This document shows positions 32,992 to 41,097 of a DNA stretch of 64,000 nt, one piece after another. Positions within the stretch are counted from its first letter, which is position 1, and each line of letters opens with the position of its first letter. The notes under the pieces are model-generated. The model worked only from the letters and a program-made list of their open reading frames with translations. It was not told the DNA's origin and ran no database searches. The position numbers and the translations under genes are program-made. The DNA comes from Tritonibacter mobilis (GTDB lineage: Bacteria; Pseudomonadota; Alphaproteobacteria; Rhodobacterales; Rhodobacteraceae), in NCBI RefSeq assembly GCF_001681715.1, contig NZ_LNWY01000008.1, positions 58,036 to 122,035 of the forward strand, read 5' to 3'.

Positions 32992-34665
32992 TCAGGCCTG
33001 TTCACGAATTAATTTTGCCGCGTCCAGTGCTTTTTGGATCAGGTCAGCCACCGTATCTAGGCCGTCCATAGGCGGTTTGGACGGGATTTCGCCCTCACCC
33101 GGCTGCGGCATGGGGGGGGCATTCCCAGTGAGAAGGGGCAGTCCGCTTCCCTCGAAGTCTGCGGGTAGACCGAGAGGGTGGGCAGCATCCAGCACAGCTT
33201 GAAACAGCGACTGCGAACGGGCGTCGCTGCGCGGCATCGCCTGGATCTGAGGATTTTGAGCCAAAAGGACGGCCGCAACACCTGCGATATGAGGCGAAGC
33301 CATGGATGTGCCGTCATTTGAAACGTAGGCATCGCCGGGCACAGTTGAGATAATTGCAACCCCCGGACCGCAAACATTGATCTCTGGGCCCCGGCAGGTG
33401 AATCCCGCCGCAAAATAGGTGCCGTCGGCGCTGACTTGCGGGGTAATGTGGCGGGCGTGGAAACTGTCTTCGGGAAAGGTTCCCAGTTTGCCGATGGCAG
33501 CAACGGCCATGACCTCCGGGTAGGCGGCAGGATACATCACGGGGCCTGCGTTATTCCCGGCAGCGGCTACCAATAGGATTCCCGCTTGCCGCGCGGCCTG
33601 CATACGTTGTTGCAAAAGCGTGCTGGGATTGGGGCCGCCAAGGGACATATTGACGATGTCGACCTGCAGTTGGATTGCGGTGTCGATCGCTGCCATGAGC
33701 TTAGAGATACTGGCCCCCGGAAAAACGCGCAAAGCAAAGATATCGACCTTGTCTGCAACGCCGCGCATTCCGATGGCATTGTTGAGCGCACCAATGGTGC
33801 CAGTCACATGGGTGCCATGGCCGCTGTCGTCGGTTTTCCAATCTTCTTCCGGATCACCATCTTCGGCAAACCCGCGGCCACCGGCGGCAACGACATCAGG
33901 GTGCCCATCAGCAAAGCCACTGTCGATCACGGCAACGCGCACCCTCTCACCTTGGGGCATTGCGACATTGCCAATGGTCTCATTGCCCCACATGTTGGCC
34001 TGTGGCCCTTCAAGTGAGACCGGCAATGCGGTGAGCCGTACGACGTTATTCTGTGCTGCCAGCGACGGGGCCTTGATCACGCGGCTCCAATAGCCATTGG
34101 CAGGTTTCAGGCGCAGTTGGGTCAGACTGTCCAGCGTTTCGCCAAACAGCTTAAGCGTCACTTTGCCTTGGGTATTGGTCACTTGCCGATCTGACCATAA
34201 ATCACCGGCGAGATCGACCTGCACCTTGGGCAGCGGCGTGTCGTTTTCGTCCACCACTTTCAAAGTGACTTTCAACTCGTCGCTTTGCGTGGATAGCTCA
34301 CGGGCCATGCTCATTTCAAATGCATCAATGCCGGGGCTGAGGGTGAACATTTCAAGATCATGATCTTCTTCGATGATCAGGGCCTCGCCATGACGGGTGC
34401 GCAACTCATCTGCGTGTGCGTCGGTCAGTTCGACTTGCAGAGTATGGATTTTTTGACTGTCCGGGTCGCGCATCGCTTTAAAAGCCATCGGTGCAGCTGG
34501 CGCACCATCCACGGTTTGGGCGGCGATTTTCTCTTGGCGCTGTGCGAGTTCCGCTCCCAGTGCTTCAAGATCCACTTCTTGCAGGTGAGCGGGTTGGCTT
34601 GCCGGTTTGCCGATGATGAAACGGCGGGTAGGCTTGCGATCTTTGCGGGATGTGACCTCATGCAT
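32992..34665 (-). CDS. Subtilisin-family (S8) serine protease with N-terminal extension, cytoplasmic-type
   Basis: 557 residues from ATG 34665 (AAGGATAAGACA upstream); a GTG at 34680 overlapping the previous stop is the alternative. Residues 1-230 form an extension with a beta-rich, Ig/carboxypeptidase-regulatory-like piece ('LKVTLKVVDENDTPLPKVQVDLAGD'). The protease domain has Asp in 'RVAVIDSGFADGHPD', His in 'DDSGHGTHVTGT' and Ser in 'DGTSMASPHIAGVAAVL', with oxyanion Asn in 'VAAAGNNAGP'. No signal peptide is visible. It is the last gene of an operon with the 138-aa and 91-aa proteins and may cleave the former (inference). Confidence 0.88.
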   Translation of the reverse strand: MHEVTSRKDRKPTRRFIIGKPASQPAHLQEVDLEALGAELAQRQEKIAAQTVDGAPAAPMAFKAMRDPDSQKIHTLQVELTDAHADELRTRHGEALIIEEDHDLEMFTLSPGIDAFEMSMARELSTQSDELKVTLKVVDENDTPLPKVQVDLAGDLWSDRQVTNTQGKVTLKLFGETLDSLTQLRLKPANGYWSRVIKAPSLAAQNNVVRLTALPVSLEGPQANMWGNETIGNVAMPQGERVRVAVIDSGFADGHPDVVAAGGRGFAEDGDPEEDWKTDDSGHGTHVTGTIGALNNAIGMRGVADKVDIFALRVFPGASISKLMAAIDTAIQLQVDIVNMSLGGPNPSTLLQQRMQAARQAGILLVAAAGNNAGPVMYPAAYPEVMAVAAIGKLGTFPEDSFHARHITPQVSADGTYFAAGFTCRGPEINVCGPGVAIISTVPGDAYVSNDGTSMASPHIAGVAAVLLAQNPQIQAMPRSDARSQSLFQAVLDAAHPLGLPADFEGSGLPLLTGNAPPMPQPGEGEIPSKPPMDGLDTVADLIQKALDAAKLIREQA

Positions 34666-34676
34666 TGTCTTATCCT

Positions 34677-34952
34677 TCACGCGTTGAGTTGCTGATTGAT
34701 CAGCGCCAGATCGGTGGCGATCTCTTCGAGACGGCTGGCAAGGTCGCGCACTGCGTGGCGTAGATTTTCTTCGTTGGTACGGGTGGGTTTGGTCAGTTCT
34801 GTGACGGTTGCAAAGCTGGCCTCGAGTTGAGCGATCAACCTGTCGATGGACGCGTCATTTGACAGCGGTTCGGCCACAATTTCAGTGGCCTCATGTTCCG
34901 CGAGGAATGCATCAATTATCTCTTGATCGCTGGGGATGATAGGGCGTGTCAT
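34677..34952 (-). CDS. 91-residue acidic helical protein, unknown function
   Basis: From ATG 34952, preceded by AGGAGCCCCCA. The sequence is acidic in the first half ('DQEIIDAFLAEHEATEIVAEP') and ends in a predicted amphipathic helix or coiled coil ('ENLRHAVRDLASRLEEIATDLALINQQLNA'). No cysteine and no signal peptide. It lies between the 138-aa gene and the second subtilase, touching the latter's start, so it may be a chaperone, inhibitor or prodomain-like partner of the protease. I do not recognise the family. Confidence 0.75.
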   Translation of the reverse strand: MTRPIIPSDQEIIDAFLAEHEATEIVAEPLSNDASIDRLIAQLEASFATVTELTKPTRTNEENLRHAVRDLASRLEEIATDLALINQQLNA

Positions 34953-35005
34953 TGGGGGCTCCTGTTGGGCGTGCCGGACACTGTTGCAGACCCGGCCAAT
35001 GGGGT

Positions 35006-35041
35006 CGCGAGACCATGAGGGAGGAGATGCATGGTCTCGCG
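35006..35041 (-). promoter_or_regulatory. Perfect 12-bp intercistronic hairpin after the 138-aa gene
   Basis: CGCGAGACCATG (35006-35017) and CATGGTCTCGCG (35030-35041) are exact complements around a 12-nt loop. On the minus strand it begins 9 bp after the 138-aa gene stop and lacks a T-run. This is the typical place for a hairpin that keeps a structural-gene transcript abundant while limiting readthrough into downstream processing genes. Confidence 0.75.
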
Positions 35042-35049
35042 GGCGGGTG

Positions 35050-35466
35050 TTACTTCTTTGTGCAAGCCCGGATGCAGCGATAGGCGTCATAGGCTGCACG
35101 GATTGCGGAGGCGTATTTCTTTGCTTTGAAATACTTCACAGCCGCCAGAACTTTGGGGGCGCATTTGGCGCATTTGCCGTAACGCTTGACCAGACGGACG
35201 ACGGTGGCGATCAGCTTTTTTGCTTTGTTCCGCAGAAACCGGCCAATGAACTGTGCATCATAGTCATTGTCGGCCATTTCACTGATCGACGTCGCCTCGA
35301 CATCCAGCAGGCTGATCCCTGCAGCATCCAGTTCCGCGTCCAGTTCGGCAAAAGCCTCGCCAAACTCGCTGTCCATCTCCTCAAGGCCGAGGCCTGCGAA
35401 TTCGGCATCCATAGCCGAAAACTCAGCTTCCATTTCCTGCAATTCGGCGGCGGTATAATCAGACAT
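35050..35466 (-). CDS. 138-residue bipartite acidic/basic protein, candidate peptide precursor
   Basis: From ATG 35466, preceded by AAAGGATTACCAA. Residues 1-75 are rich in Glu and Asp (about 22 acidic, almost no basic) with repeated short motifs (MEAEFSAMDAEF, MDSEFGEAFAELDAELDA). Residues 80-138 are strongly basic (about 12 Lys, 5 Arg, one Asp) and hydrophobic, with four cysteines as C-x2-C ('KCAKC') and C-x3-C ('RCIRAC'). There is no signal peptide. The layout resembles a leader or masking half plus a cationic, cysteine-bearing core. It is first in an operon with a subtilase and followed by a strong hairpin. No known family is recognised. Confidence 0.8.
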   Translation of the reverse strand: MSDYTAAELQEMEAEFSAMDAEFAGLGLEEMDSEFGEAFAELDAELDAAGISLLDVEATSISEMADNDYDAQFIGRFLRNKAKKLIATVVRLVKRYGKCAKCAPKVLAAVKYFKAKKYASAIRAAYDAYRCIRACTKK

Positions 35467-35672
35467 TTGGTAATCCTTTATCGGTTTGAAAACTGCGCCA
35501 GTGATCTGGCAGGTCTGTTTTCGCTGCGGCAAAGGAGAGGTGAGGACCTCTTTGGAGAAATCCGGGTCTCTTATGGGGGACGTGATTTTGTGCGGGCGGC
35601 GTGCCTGCTTCTTTTGGGTTTGCCCAATTAAGGGAGAAAGGGGCGGCACCGAGCCACCCCGAGTAGTTCATT

Positions 35673-36032
35673 TTACCTCTTTGAAATGGCGACCCTCAAA
35701 AACTCGATGTGGTTCACCACGCTGCAACTGCCCATGAAGCGTCCATGTTTCAGGCGACGCCTGGGCAGATCGAGGCGAAACAGTGCCATGCCACAGCCGA
35801 TATCTGGCCCAACAAGTTGAGGCCAAATCCGGTCGGCCAAAAAGGCCGCCCCCACCGGGCCGTAGCGACCTGGATGCAGATCAGGAAAGCCAGCGACAGC
35901 TTTCATGCCGGGCCAGCCCGCCACTTGTTGGAGTTGTTCTTCAGAGCGCCCGTCAATCCATGTTGCGTGGCTGTAAAATTTGGAAACCTGAGCGCCAGCA
36001 GCGCTTCGTTCCCCAGAAATGGGATTGCCCAT
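35673..36032 (-). pseudogene. Truncated RtcB-family RNA ligase (N-terminal part only)
   Basis: 119 codons starting MGNPISGERSAAGAQVSKFY. 'WIDGRSEEQLQQVAGWPGMKAVAGFPDLHPG' and 'QLVGPDIGCGMALFRLDLP' are the RtcB start, with the metal-site Asp and Cys of 'GPDIGCG'. Normal RtcB proteins are about 380-480 residues; here homology ends near 'RRRLKHGRFMG' and the frame closes 18 codons later. The histidine that carries GMP and most metal ligands are missing, so it cannot be an active ligase. Confidence 0.8.
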
Positions 36033-36047
36033 CTTTCATCTTTCCAT

Positions 36048-36075
36048 AGAAGTAAAAGCGACCTGAGAGGGTCGC
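36048..36075 (-). terminator. Rho-independent terminator-like hairpin upstream of the rtcB fragment
   Basis: On the minus strand GCGACC-CTCTCA-GGTCGC is followed by TTTTACTTCT. It lies between the 16-codon ORF and the rtcB fragment and could end transcription or act as an attenuator. Confidence 0.6.
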
Positions 36076-36113
36076 AGATGGATCGATACGAATGTGGGAA
36101 ACCCGAGTGGGGA

Positions 36114-36164
36114 TCAGAGCCGCATCAGATCCAGCGGAAGGGAAGTGTTGATGGTATCGGTCAT
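36114..36164 (-). CDS. 16-residue ORF with a consensus ribosome-binding site (leader peptide or gene remnant)
   Basis: ATG 36164 follows AGGAGGGTAAGAC, one of the strongest Shine-Dalgarno sequences in the window. The frame reads MTDTINTSLPLDLMRL and stops. A hairpin with T-run follows 39 bp later, then the rtcB fragment. It could be an attenuator leader or the start of a gene whose body was deleted; no run of a single regulatory codon is seen, apart from Leu-rich content. Confidence 0.4.
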   Translation of the reverse strand: MTDTINTSLPLDLMRL

Positions 36165-36441
36165 GTCTTACCCTCCTGTCTGTTGCGGGTGAAAAGTATC
36201 GCCTTGTTAGATCGTGGCTCTCATCTTGTGTAGCCCCCGCTCCCAGAAGATGAGGGAAGTGATGCAATCGCGTGACAGGACAGCCTGCCACCTGTTGAAC
36301 GAAGGCTGCTGGCCTGATGCAGGCGCTTTACCAAGCCACGTATGAGGCAGCTTGGAAGCGAACGCGCCAGAGTTTGTTGGGCCAAATAGGCACCACGAGA
36401 AGCCTACTTTAAGTGGGCATCCCGGCGTATGTAGGTACGCC

Positions 36442-37911
36442 TTAGGCCATGCCACCGAGGCAGATGTTCTTGATCTCTAGAAAATCCTCGATGCCATATT
36501 TGGACCCTTCGCGCCCAAGCCCGGACTGTTTGATGCCACCGAAAGGAGCGACCTCGGTAGAGATAAGGCCAGTATTGATCCCGACCATGCCGCTTTCCAA
36601 TGCTTCGGCCACGCGCCAGACGCGGCTCAGATCGCGCGCGTAGAAATAGGCTGCCAGTCCAAAGTCGCTGTCGTTGGCCATCGCGATCACTTCGTCTTCT
36701 GTTTCAAAGCGAACCAAGGCTGCTAGCGGGCCAAAAGTTTCCTCATGGCATACCACCATATGCTGGTTCACATCGCGCAGCACGGTTGGTGTAAAGAACG
36801 TACCACCCAGATCGGAACGTGCGCCGCCGGTGAGGATCTTTGCGCCTTTCCCCACTGCATCAGAGATATGAGCCTCTACTTTGCGCAGGGCTGCATCATT
36901 TATCAGCGGGCCCGTGGTCACATCCTGATCAAAGCCATTACCGACCTGAAGGGTCTGAACCTTGTCGGCGAGCTTGGCAGCAAAGGCATCATAGACGCTG
37001 TCTTGCACATAAATACGGTTTGCGCAGACGCAAGTTTGGCCGTTGTTTCGGAACTTCGCAATCATGGCCCCCTCAATTGCCTGATCAAGATCGGCGTCAT
37101 CAAACACAATAAAGGGTGCGTTTCCGCCCAGCTCTAACGACATTTTTTTGATCGTACCGGCAGCCTGTTCCATCAGAATGCGCCCGACGCGCGTGGAACC
37201 GGTAAAGGTAATCTTGCGCACCTTTGGGTTTGTGCAAAGTTCTTGCCCCACGCCGGATGCATCGGTGGAGGGGATGACGTTGAACACGCCAGCGGGCACA
37301 CCCGCCCGTTCTGCCAAAACAGCCATGGCGAGCGCCGACAGCGGGGTCAATTCGGCTGGGCGCGCAACAAAGGTGCAGCCTGCAGCCAGAGCCGGCGCAA
37401 CCTTGCGCGCGATCATCGCGTTTGGAAAGTTCCAAGGCGTGATGGAGCCGACAACGCCCACGGGCTGTTTCAGAACCATAATGCGCTTGTCACGCTGATG
37501 GCCGGGGATCACGTCGCCGTAGACCCGTTTGGCCTCTTCTGCGAACCATTCGATAAAGGACGCCCCATATAGGATCTCGCCGCGTGCCTCCGCCCATGGT
37601 TTACCCATTTCAGCGGTGAGAATGGTGGCAAGGTCGTCGGCATTTTCAATGAGCAGATCGTGCCAACGCCGCAAAATCGTGCTGCGTTCCTTGCCGGTGA
37701 GAGCCGCCCATGCAGGGCCAGCAGCCTGGGCAGCATCAATTGCGTTTGCGGTCGTTGCGACGTCGAAATCTGAGACCTGCGCCACCAGTCGACCGGTGGC
37801 TGGATCGGTAACATCGAACTTTCTACCGCTTTCTATCCACTGGCCGTTCACATAAGCGCGGGTCTCCAGCAGGCTTGGGGTTTTTAACCAAACAGACAAT
37901 AGGTCGGTCAT
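36442..37911 (-). CDS. gabD: NAD(P)-dependent succinate-semialdehyde dehydrogenase
   Basis: 489 residues, the usual GabD length. Seen: 'VVGSITPWNFPNAMIARKVAPALAAGC', 'ITFTGSTRVGRILMEQA', catalytic Glu in 'MSLELGGNAPFIVFDDADLD' and catalytic Cys in 'FRNNGQTCVCANRI'; near the C-terminus 'APFGGIKQSGLGREGS' is the GabD pattern. It oxidises succinate semialdehyde to succinate, completing GABA breakdown with the GabT encoded 1 bp upstream. Substrate call relies on that partner. Confidence 0.92.
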   Translation of the reverse strand: MTDLLSVWLKTPSLLETRAYVNGQWIESGRKFDVTDPATGRLVAQVSDFDVATTANAIDAAQAAGPAWAALTGKERSTILRRWHDLLIENADDLATILTAEMGKPWAEARGEILYGASFIEWFAEEAKRVYGDVIPGHQRDKRIMVLKQPVGVVGSITPWNFPNAMIARKVAPALAAGCTFVARPAELTPLSALAMAVLAERAGVPAGVFNVIPSTDASGVGQELCTNPKVRKITFTGSTRVGRILMEQAAGTIKKMSLELGGNAPFIVFDDADLDQAIEGAMIAKFRNNGQTCVCANRIYVQDSVYDAFAAKLADKVQTLQVGNGFDQDVTTGPLINDAALRKVEAHISDAVGKGAKILTGGARSDLGGTFFTPTVLRDVNQHMVVCHEETFGPLAALVRFETEDEVIAMANDSDFGLAAYFYARDLSRVWRVAEALESGMVGINTGLISTEVAPFGGIKQSGLGREGSKYGIEDFLEIKNICLGGMA

Positions 37912-37912
37912 T

Positions 37913-39190
37913 TCAGGCTCCCTTCACGGCAGAGATTGATGCCTCGAGAATGTCGAGAGCCTCAGAAAACACGCCATCGGGAATGGTGAGCGGAGCGAGG
38001 AAACGGATTACGTTGCCGTAGACACCGCAGGTCAGCAAAACCAGCCCCCGGTTCAGGGCCTCGGTACGGATTGCATTGGCCATATCCGGGTTCGGTACAG
38101 ATCCATCCGCCGAATAAAACTCTGCCGCAACCATGAAACCGGGGCCGCGTATGTCAGCGATTTCGGGTACTGTTTCGCGGATCGCGCTGAGACGTTGCTT
38201 GAGCCGCGAACCGAGTTCATTTGCCCTGCCACACAGGTCTTCTTCTTCGATGACATCCAAGACCGCATGCGCTTCGGCAATGCCCAAAGGGTTGCCGCCA
38301 TAGGTGCCACCCAAGCCGCCGGGTGCGGCGGCGTCCATGATTTCAGCGCGTCCGGTCACAGCTGCAAGTGGCAGACCACCGGCAAGACCCTTTGCCATTG
38401 TGGTGATGTCCGCAGCCACATCATAGCCTTCCATCGCAAAGAGATGTCCGGTGCGGGCAAACCCGGTCTGGACCTCATCTGCGATCAACAAAATGCCATG
38501 GGAGTCGCAAAGTTCGCGCAATCCGCGCATCAGCTCAGTCGGTGCGGGATAAAATCCACCCTCACCCTGAACCGGCTCCAGAATAATTGCGGCGACGCGA
38601 TCAGGATCGAGGTCTGCTTTAAACAGCTTCTCGATCGCCGTCAGGGCATCGGATGTTGAGATCCCATGAAGATCGGCAGGGAAGGGGACGTGAAAGACAT
38701 CGGGCATCATCGCACCGAACCCTTTCTTATAGGGTGCAACCTTGCCGGTGAGGCTCATTCCCATGAAGGTGCGACCGTGGAATCCGCCGCCAAAGGCGAT
38801 GACGGCAGATCGTCCGGTTGCGGCACGCGCGATTTTGATCGCGTTCTCGACGGCTTCGGCTCCGGTGGTGACAAAAACGGTCTTTTTGTCAAAGTTGCCC
38901 GGCACCTTGTCGTTCAGGCGTTCGGCCAGCCGAATGTAGTTTTCATATGGCAGGACCTGGTGGCAAGTGTGGGTAAATGCCTCGCTTTGTGCGCGCACGG
39001 CCTCCATCACCTTGGGGTGACAATGGCCGGTATTCACAACGGCAATTCCAGCCGCGAAATCAATATAGCGGCGTCCTTCCACATCCCAGACTTCTGCACC
39101 GCTCGCACGGGAGACATAGACCTGCGTTTGCATGCCGACACCCCGGGATATAGCGGCGTCGCGACGGCGGGAAATTTCGGCATTGAGCAT
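37913..39190 (-). CDS. gabT: 4-aminobutyrate:2-oxoglutarate aminotransferase
   Basis: 425 residues from ATG 39190 (AGGACTGATCAG upstream), the same length as known GabT proteins. It is a class III PLP aminotransferase: 'FVTTGAEAVENAIKIARAATGR', 'AFGGGFHGRT', 'LIADEVQTGFARTGHLFAMEGY' and the PLP Lys in 'DITTMAKGLAGGLPLAAV'. It converts GABA plus 2-oxoglutarate to succinate semialdehyde and glutamate. An earlier in-frame start at 39217 lacks a ribosome-binding site. The gene is divergent from an XRE-cupin regulator. Confidence 0.92.
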   Translation of the reverse strand: MLNAEISRRRDAAISRGVGMQTQVYVSRASGAEVWDVEGRRYIDFAAGIAVVNTGHCHPKVMEAVRAQSEAFTHTCHQVLPYENYIRLAERLNDKVPGNFDKKTVFVTTGAEAVENAIKIARAATGRSAVIAFGGGFHGRTFMGMSLTGKVAPYKKGFGAMMPDVFHVPFPADLHGISTSDALTAIEKLFKADLDPDRVAAIILEPVQGEGGFYPAPTELMRGLRELCDSHGILLIADEVQTGFARTGHLFAMEGYDVAADITTMAKGLAGGLPLAAVTGRAEIMDAAAPGGLGGTYGGNPLGIAEAHAVLDVIEEEDLCGRANELGSRLKQRLSAIRETVPEIADIRGPGFMVAAEFYSADGSVPNPDMANAIRTEALNRGLVLLTCGVYGNVIRFLAPLTIPDGVFSEALDILEASISAVKGA

Positions 39191-39260
39191 CTGATCAGTC
39201 CTGTGTGAGTGGCGCATCGGCCGGGTTGTTGAGATGCACAGCAGGATATGGCGTTGAGTT

Positions 39261-39290
39261 TTGCGCGATAGTTTGTTTCTTATTTATAAT
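39261..39290 (+). promoter_or_regulatory. Candidate promoter of the XRE-cupin regulator gene
   Basis: A perfect TATAAT -10 box lies at 39285-39290, with a partial -35 (TTGCGC, 39261-39266) at 18-bp spacing, in an AT-rich stretch between gabT and the regulator. The region around TTATTTATAATAA is nearly symmetric and could also be an operator. Confidence 0.45.
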
Positions 39291-39325
39291 AACATACTGT
39301 TTTTACTGGGTCAGATATCAGGAGT

Positions 39326-39907
39326 TTGTCAATATTGAACAACACAAACGCAAACTCTGAAGACTACGAACTGGGACAGCGTCTGCGCGCCGTGCGTGAA
39401 CAGAGCGGTGTGTCACAACGGGCGTTGGCAAAGAAAACCGGCGTGCCGAACTCCACGATCTCGCTGATTGAATCGGGTAAGATGAACCCATCCGTTGGTG
39501 CGCTCAGGCGAATTCTGGATGGGATTCCGATCAGCCTGTCAGAGTTTTTTGCCTTTGAACCGGAGCTGGAAAAAACCAGTTTTTATGCGGCTGAGGACCT
39601 GACGGAGATCGGCAAGGGGAAGCTTTCCTTGAAACAAGTGGGTGCAAACCTCTTTGGGCGTCAGATGATGATCCTCTATGAGACCTACGAGATCGGCGCT
39701 GATACTGGTCGTGTCATGTATGGTCACGAAGGTGAGGAAGGCGGGATCGTGCTGTCCGGTCGGGTGGAAATCACGGTTGGGGCCGAGCGCAAAATTCTAG
39801 GACCCGGAGATGCCTACTATTTTGACAGCCGCGCCCCGCATAGATTTCGTCAGATCGGGCCTGAGAAATGCGTTCTGGTCAGCGCCTGCACCCCGCCAAC
39901 ATTTTAG
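39326..39907 (+). CDS. XRE-family regulator with C-terminal cupin domain (PuuR-like)
   Basis: 193 residues. N-terminal HTH 'GQRLRAVREQSGVSQRALAKKTGVPNSTISLIESGK', then a cupin barrel ('RVMYGHEGEEGGIVLSGRVEITVG', 'GPGDAYYFDSRAPHRF'). Starts are TTG at 39326 or TTG at 39335; the second is better spaced from AGGAG. Members of this family (PuuR and relatives) repress putrescine/GABA catabolism, which fits the divergent gabT-gabD operon. The 3' end overlaps the convergent LysR gene by 4 bp. Confidence 0.88.
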   Translation: MSILNNTNANSEDYELGQRLRAVREQSGVSQRALAKKTGVPNSTISLIESGKMNPSVGALRRILDGIPISLSEFFAFEPELEKTSFYAAEDLTEIGKGKLSLKQVGANLFGRQMMILYETYEIGADTGRVMYGHEGEEGGIVLSGRVEITVGAERKILGPGDAYYFDSRAPHRFRQIGPEKCVLVSACTPPTF

Positions 39908-40821
39908 CCGCGCCAAGCTGTGTGTGCCATCTGCGGCGACAAATAGGCGTTGCGGAAATAATCGACGAAGTGGCGGGCTGCATTGGGCATGTCCTGATTG
40001 CGCCGCCATGCAAGGCCCACATCCATGGAGGGGATCTCACGGTCCATCACCAGCGTCGAGATACGGCGCCCTTCCAGAGACCACGGTCGGTAGACCATAT
40101 CGGACAGGATCGTAACCCCAAGCCCATTGGCGACCATGGACCGTACAGCTTCGGTCGAGGACGTGCGCATGCGTACACGCGGCACCAGTCCAGTCGGCCC
40201 CCAGTACTTCATCGACGTATTGGCGGCTTCGTCCACCGTCAGCATGATGTAGTCGTGTTCTGCCACTTCCTCGAACGTAGCAAATTCGCGCCCGGCCAGC
40301 GTGTGGTTCTGCGGCACCCACAAACGGCGGTGTGAACGCATTAGGGTTTGCGTGGCCAGTTCAGGATTGGAGGTGTTTGATGTCAGGATCACGGCGACAT
40401 CAAACCGGTTGGAAATCAGGCCCTCTTCGATACTTTCGCGGTTCAGCTCAGAGATATTGATCGTCAGATTGGGAAAGCGATGGCTCAACCGATCAAGATG
40501 GTAGGGCAGGAAGTAGCCGCAGACCGTATAGGTGGCAGCGATATTGATGGTGCCGGTCACATCGGAATGGTTCTGCCCGATGTCCTGCGCGATCTGCACT
40601 TTCTCCATCACGTCGCGCGCAGCGCTTAGAAGATCGCGGCCGGTTGGAGTCAGATCCATGCCATGAGCTGTGCGATTAAACAGCGTCGTGCCCATGCTCT
40701 GTTCCAGTTCTCTTATGGCGGAGGTGACGGAGGATTGAGAAATCGACAGCTCTGACGCGGCACGGCTGACCTGACCCAGTTCGGCGGTGGCGAGGAAGTA
40801 TTTTAGCTGTCTCAGATTCAT
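39904..40821 (-). CDS. LysR-family transcriptional regulator (divergent from the 5-oxoprolinase operon)
   Basis: 305 residues from ATG 40821 (GAGAGGACAAATCT upstream). HTH 'LKYFLATAELGQVSRAASELSISQSSVTSAIRELEQSMGTTLFNR' followed by a LysR substrate-binding domain. It is divergent from pxpA, with a T-N11-A type dyad at 40892-40912 between them, so it is probably the activator of that operon and autoregulated. Confidence 0.9.
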   Translation of the reverse strand: MNLRQLKYFLATAELGQVSRAASELSISQSSVTSAIRELEQSMGTTLFNRTAHGMDLTPTGRDLLSAARDVMEKVQIAQDIGQNHSDVTGTINIAATYTVCGYFLPYHLDRLSHRFPNLTINISELNRESIEEGLISNRFDVAVILTSNTSNPELATQTLMRSHRRLWVPQNHTLAGREFATFEEVAEHDYIMLTVDEAANTSMKYWGPTGLVPRVRMRTSSTEAVRSMVANGLGVTILSDMVYRPWSLEGRRISTLVMDREIPSMDVGLAWRRNQDMPNAARHFVDYFRNAYLSPQMAHTAWRG

Positions 40822-40891
40822 AGATTTGTCCTCTCTGAGGGGCGTACAGTTTGGCGCGACTATTCCTCTCCTTCTGAAACTCCGCAACCAT

Positions 40892-40912
40892 ATTATCGAA
40901 ATATCCGATAAT
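40892..40912. promoter_or_regulatory. LysR-type recognition site upstream of the 5-oxoprolinase operon
   Basis: ATTATCG-N7-CGATAAT is a perfect dyad with the T-N11-A core of LysR sites, 71 bp upstream of the LysR start. A second half-site, CGATAATGC, occurs at 41012-41020 nearer to pxpA, matching the usual recognition-site plus activation-site arrangement. Confidence 0.7.
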
Positions 40913-41097
40913 GCAATCATTGGTTGCGGAAAAAGTGATCTCGCACCGCCTCTAAGCGCTAACCATGCCTAATATTCAGGATTTTCGCGAGGCTAGTGTG
41001 TTCGGATTTTGCGATAATGCGGTTTCTGATAAATGAACTTTACAAAAATGCGAGCGGCTCCGCATGCTCGAAGGATCAGAAATTCCAAGGGCGTGTG

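Noticed and set aside
35673..36032. RtcB fragment as a functional small RNA ligase
   Set aside because: Most metal ligands and the guanylylated His are absent; the frame ends shortly after homology stops.
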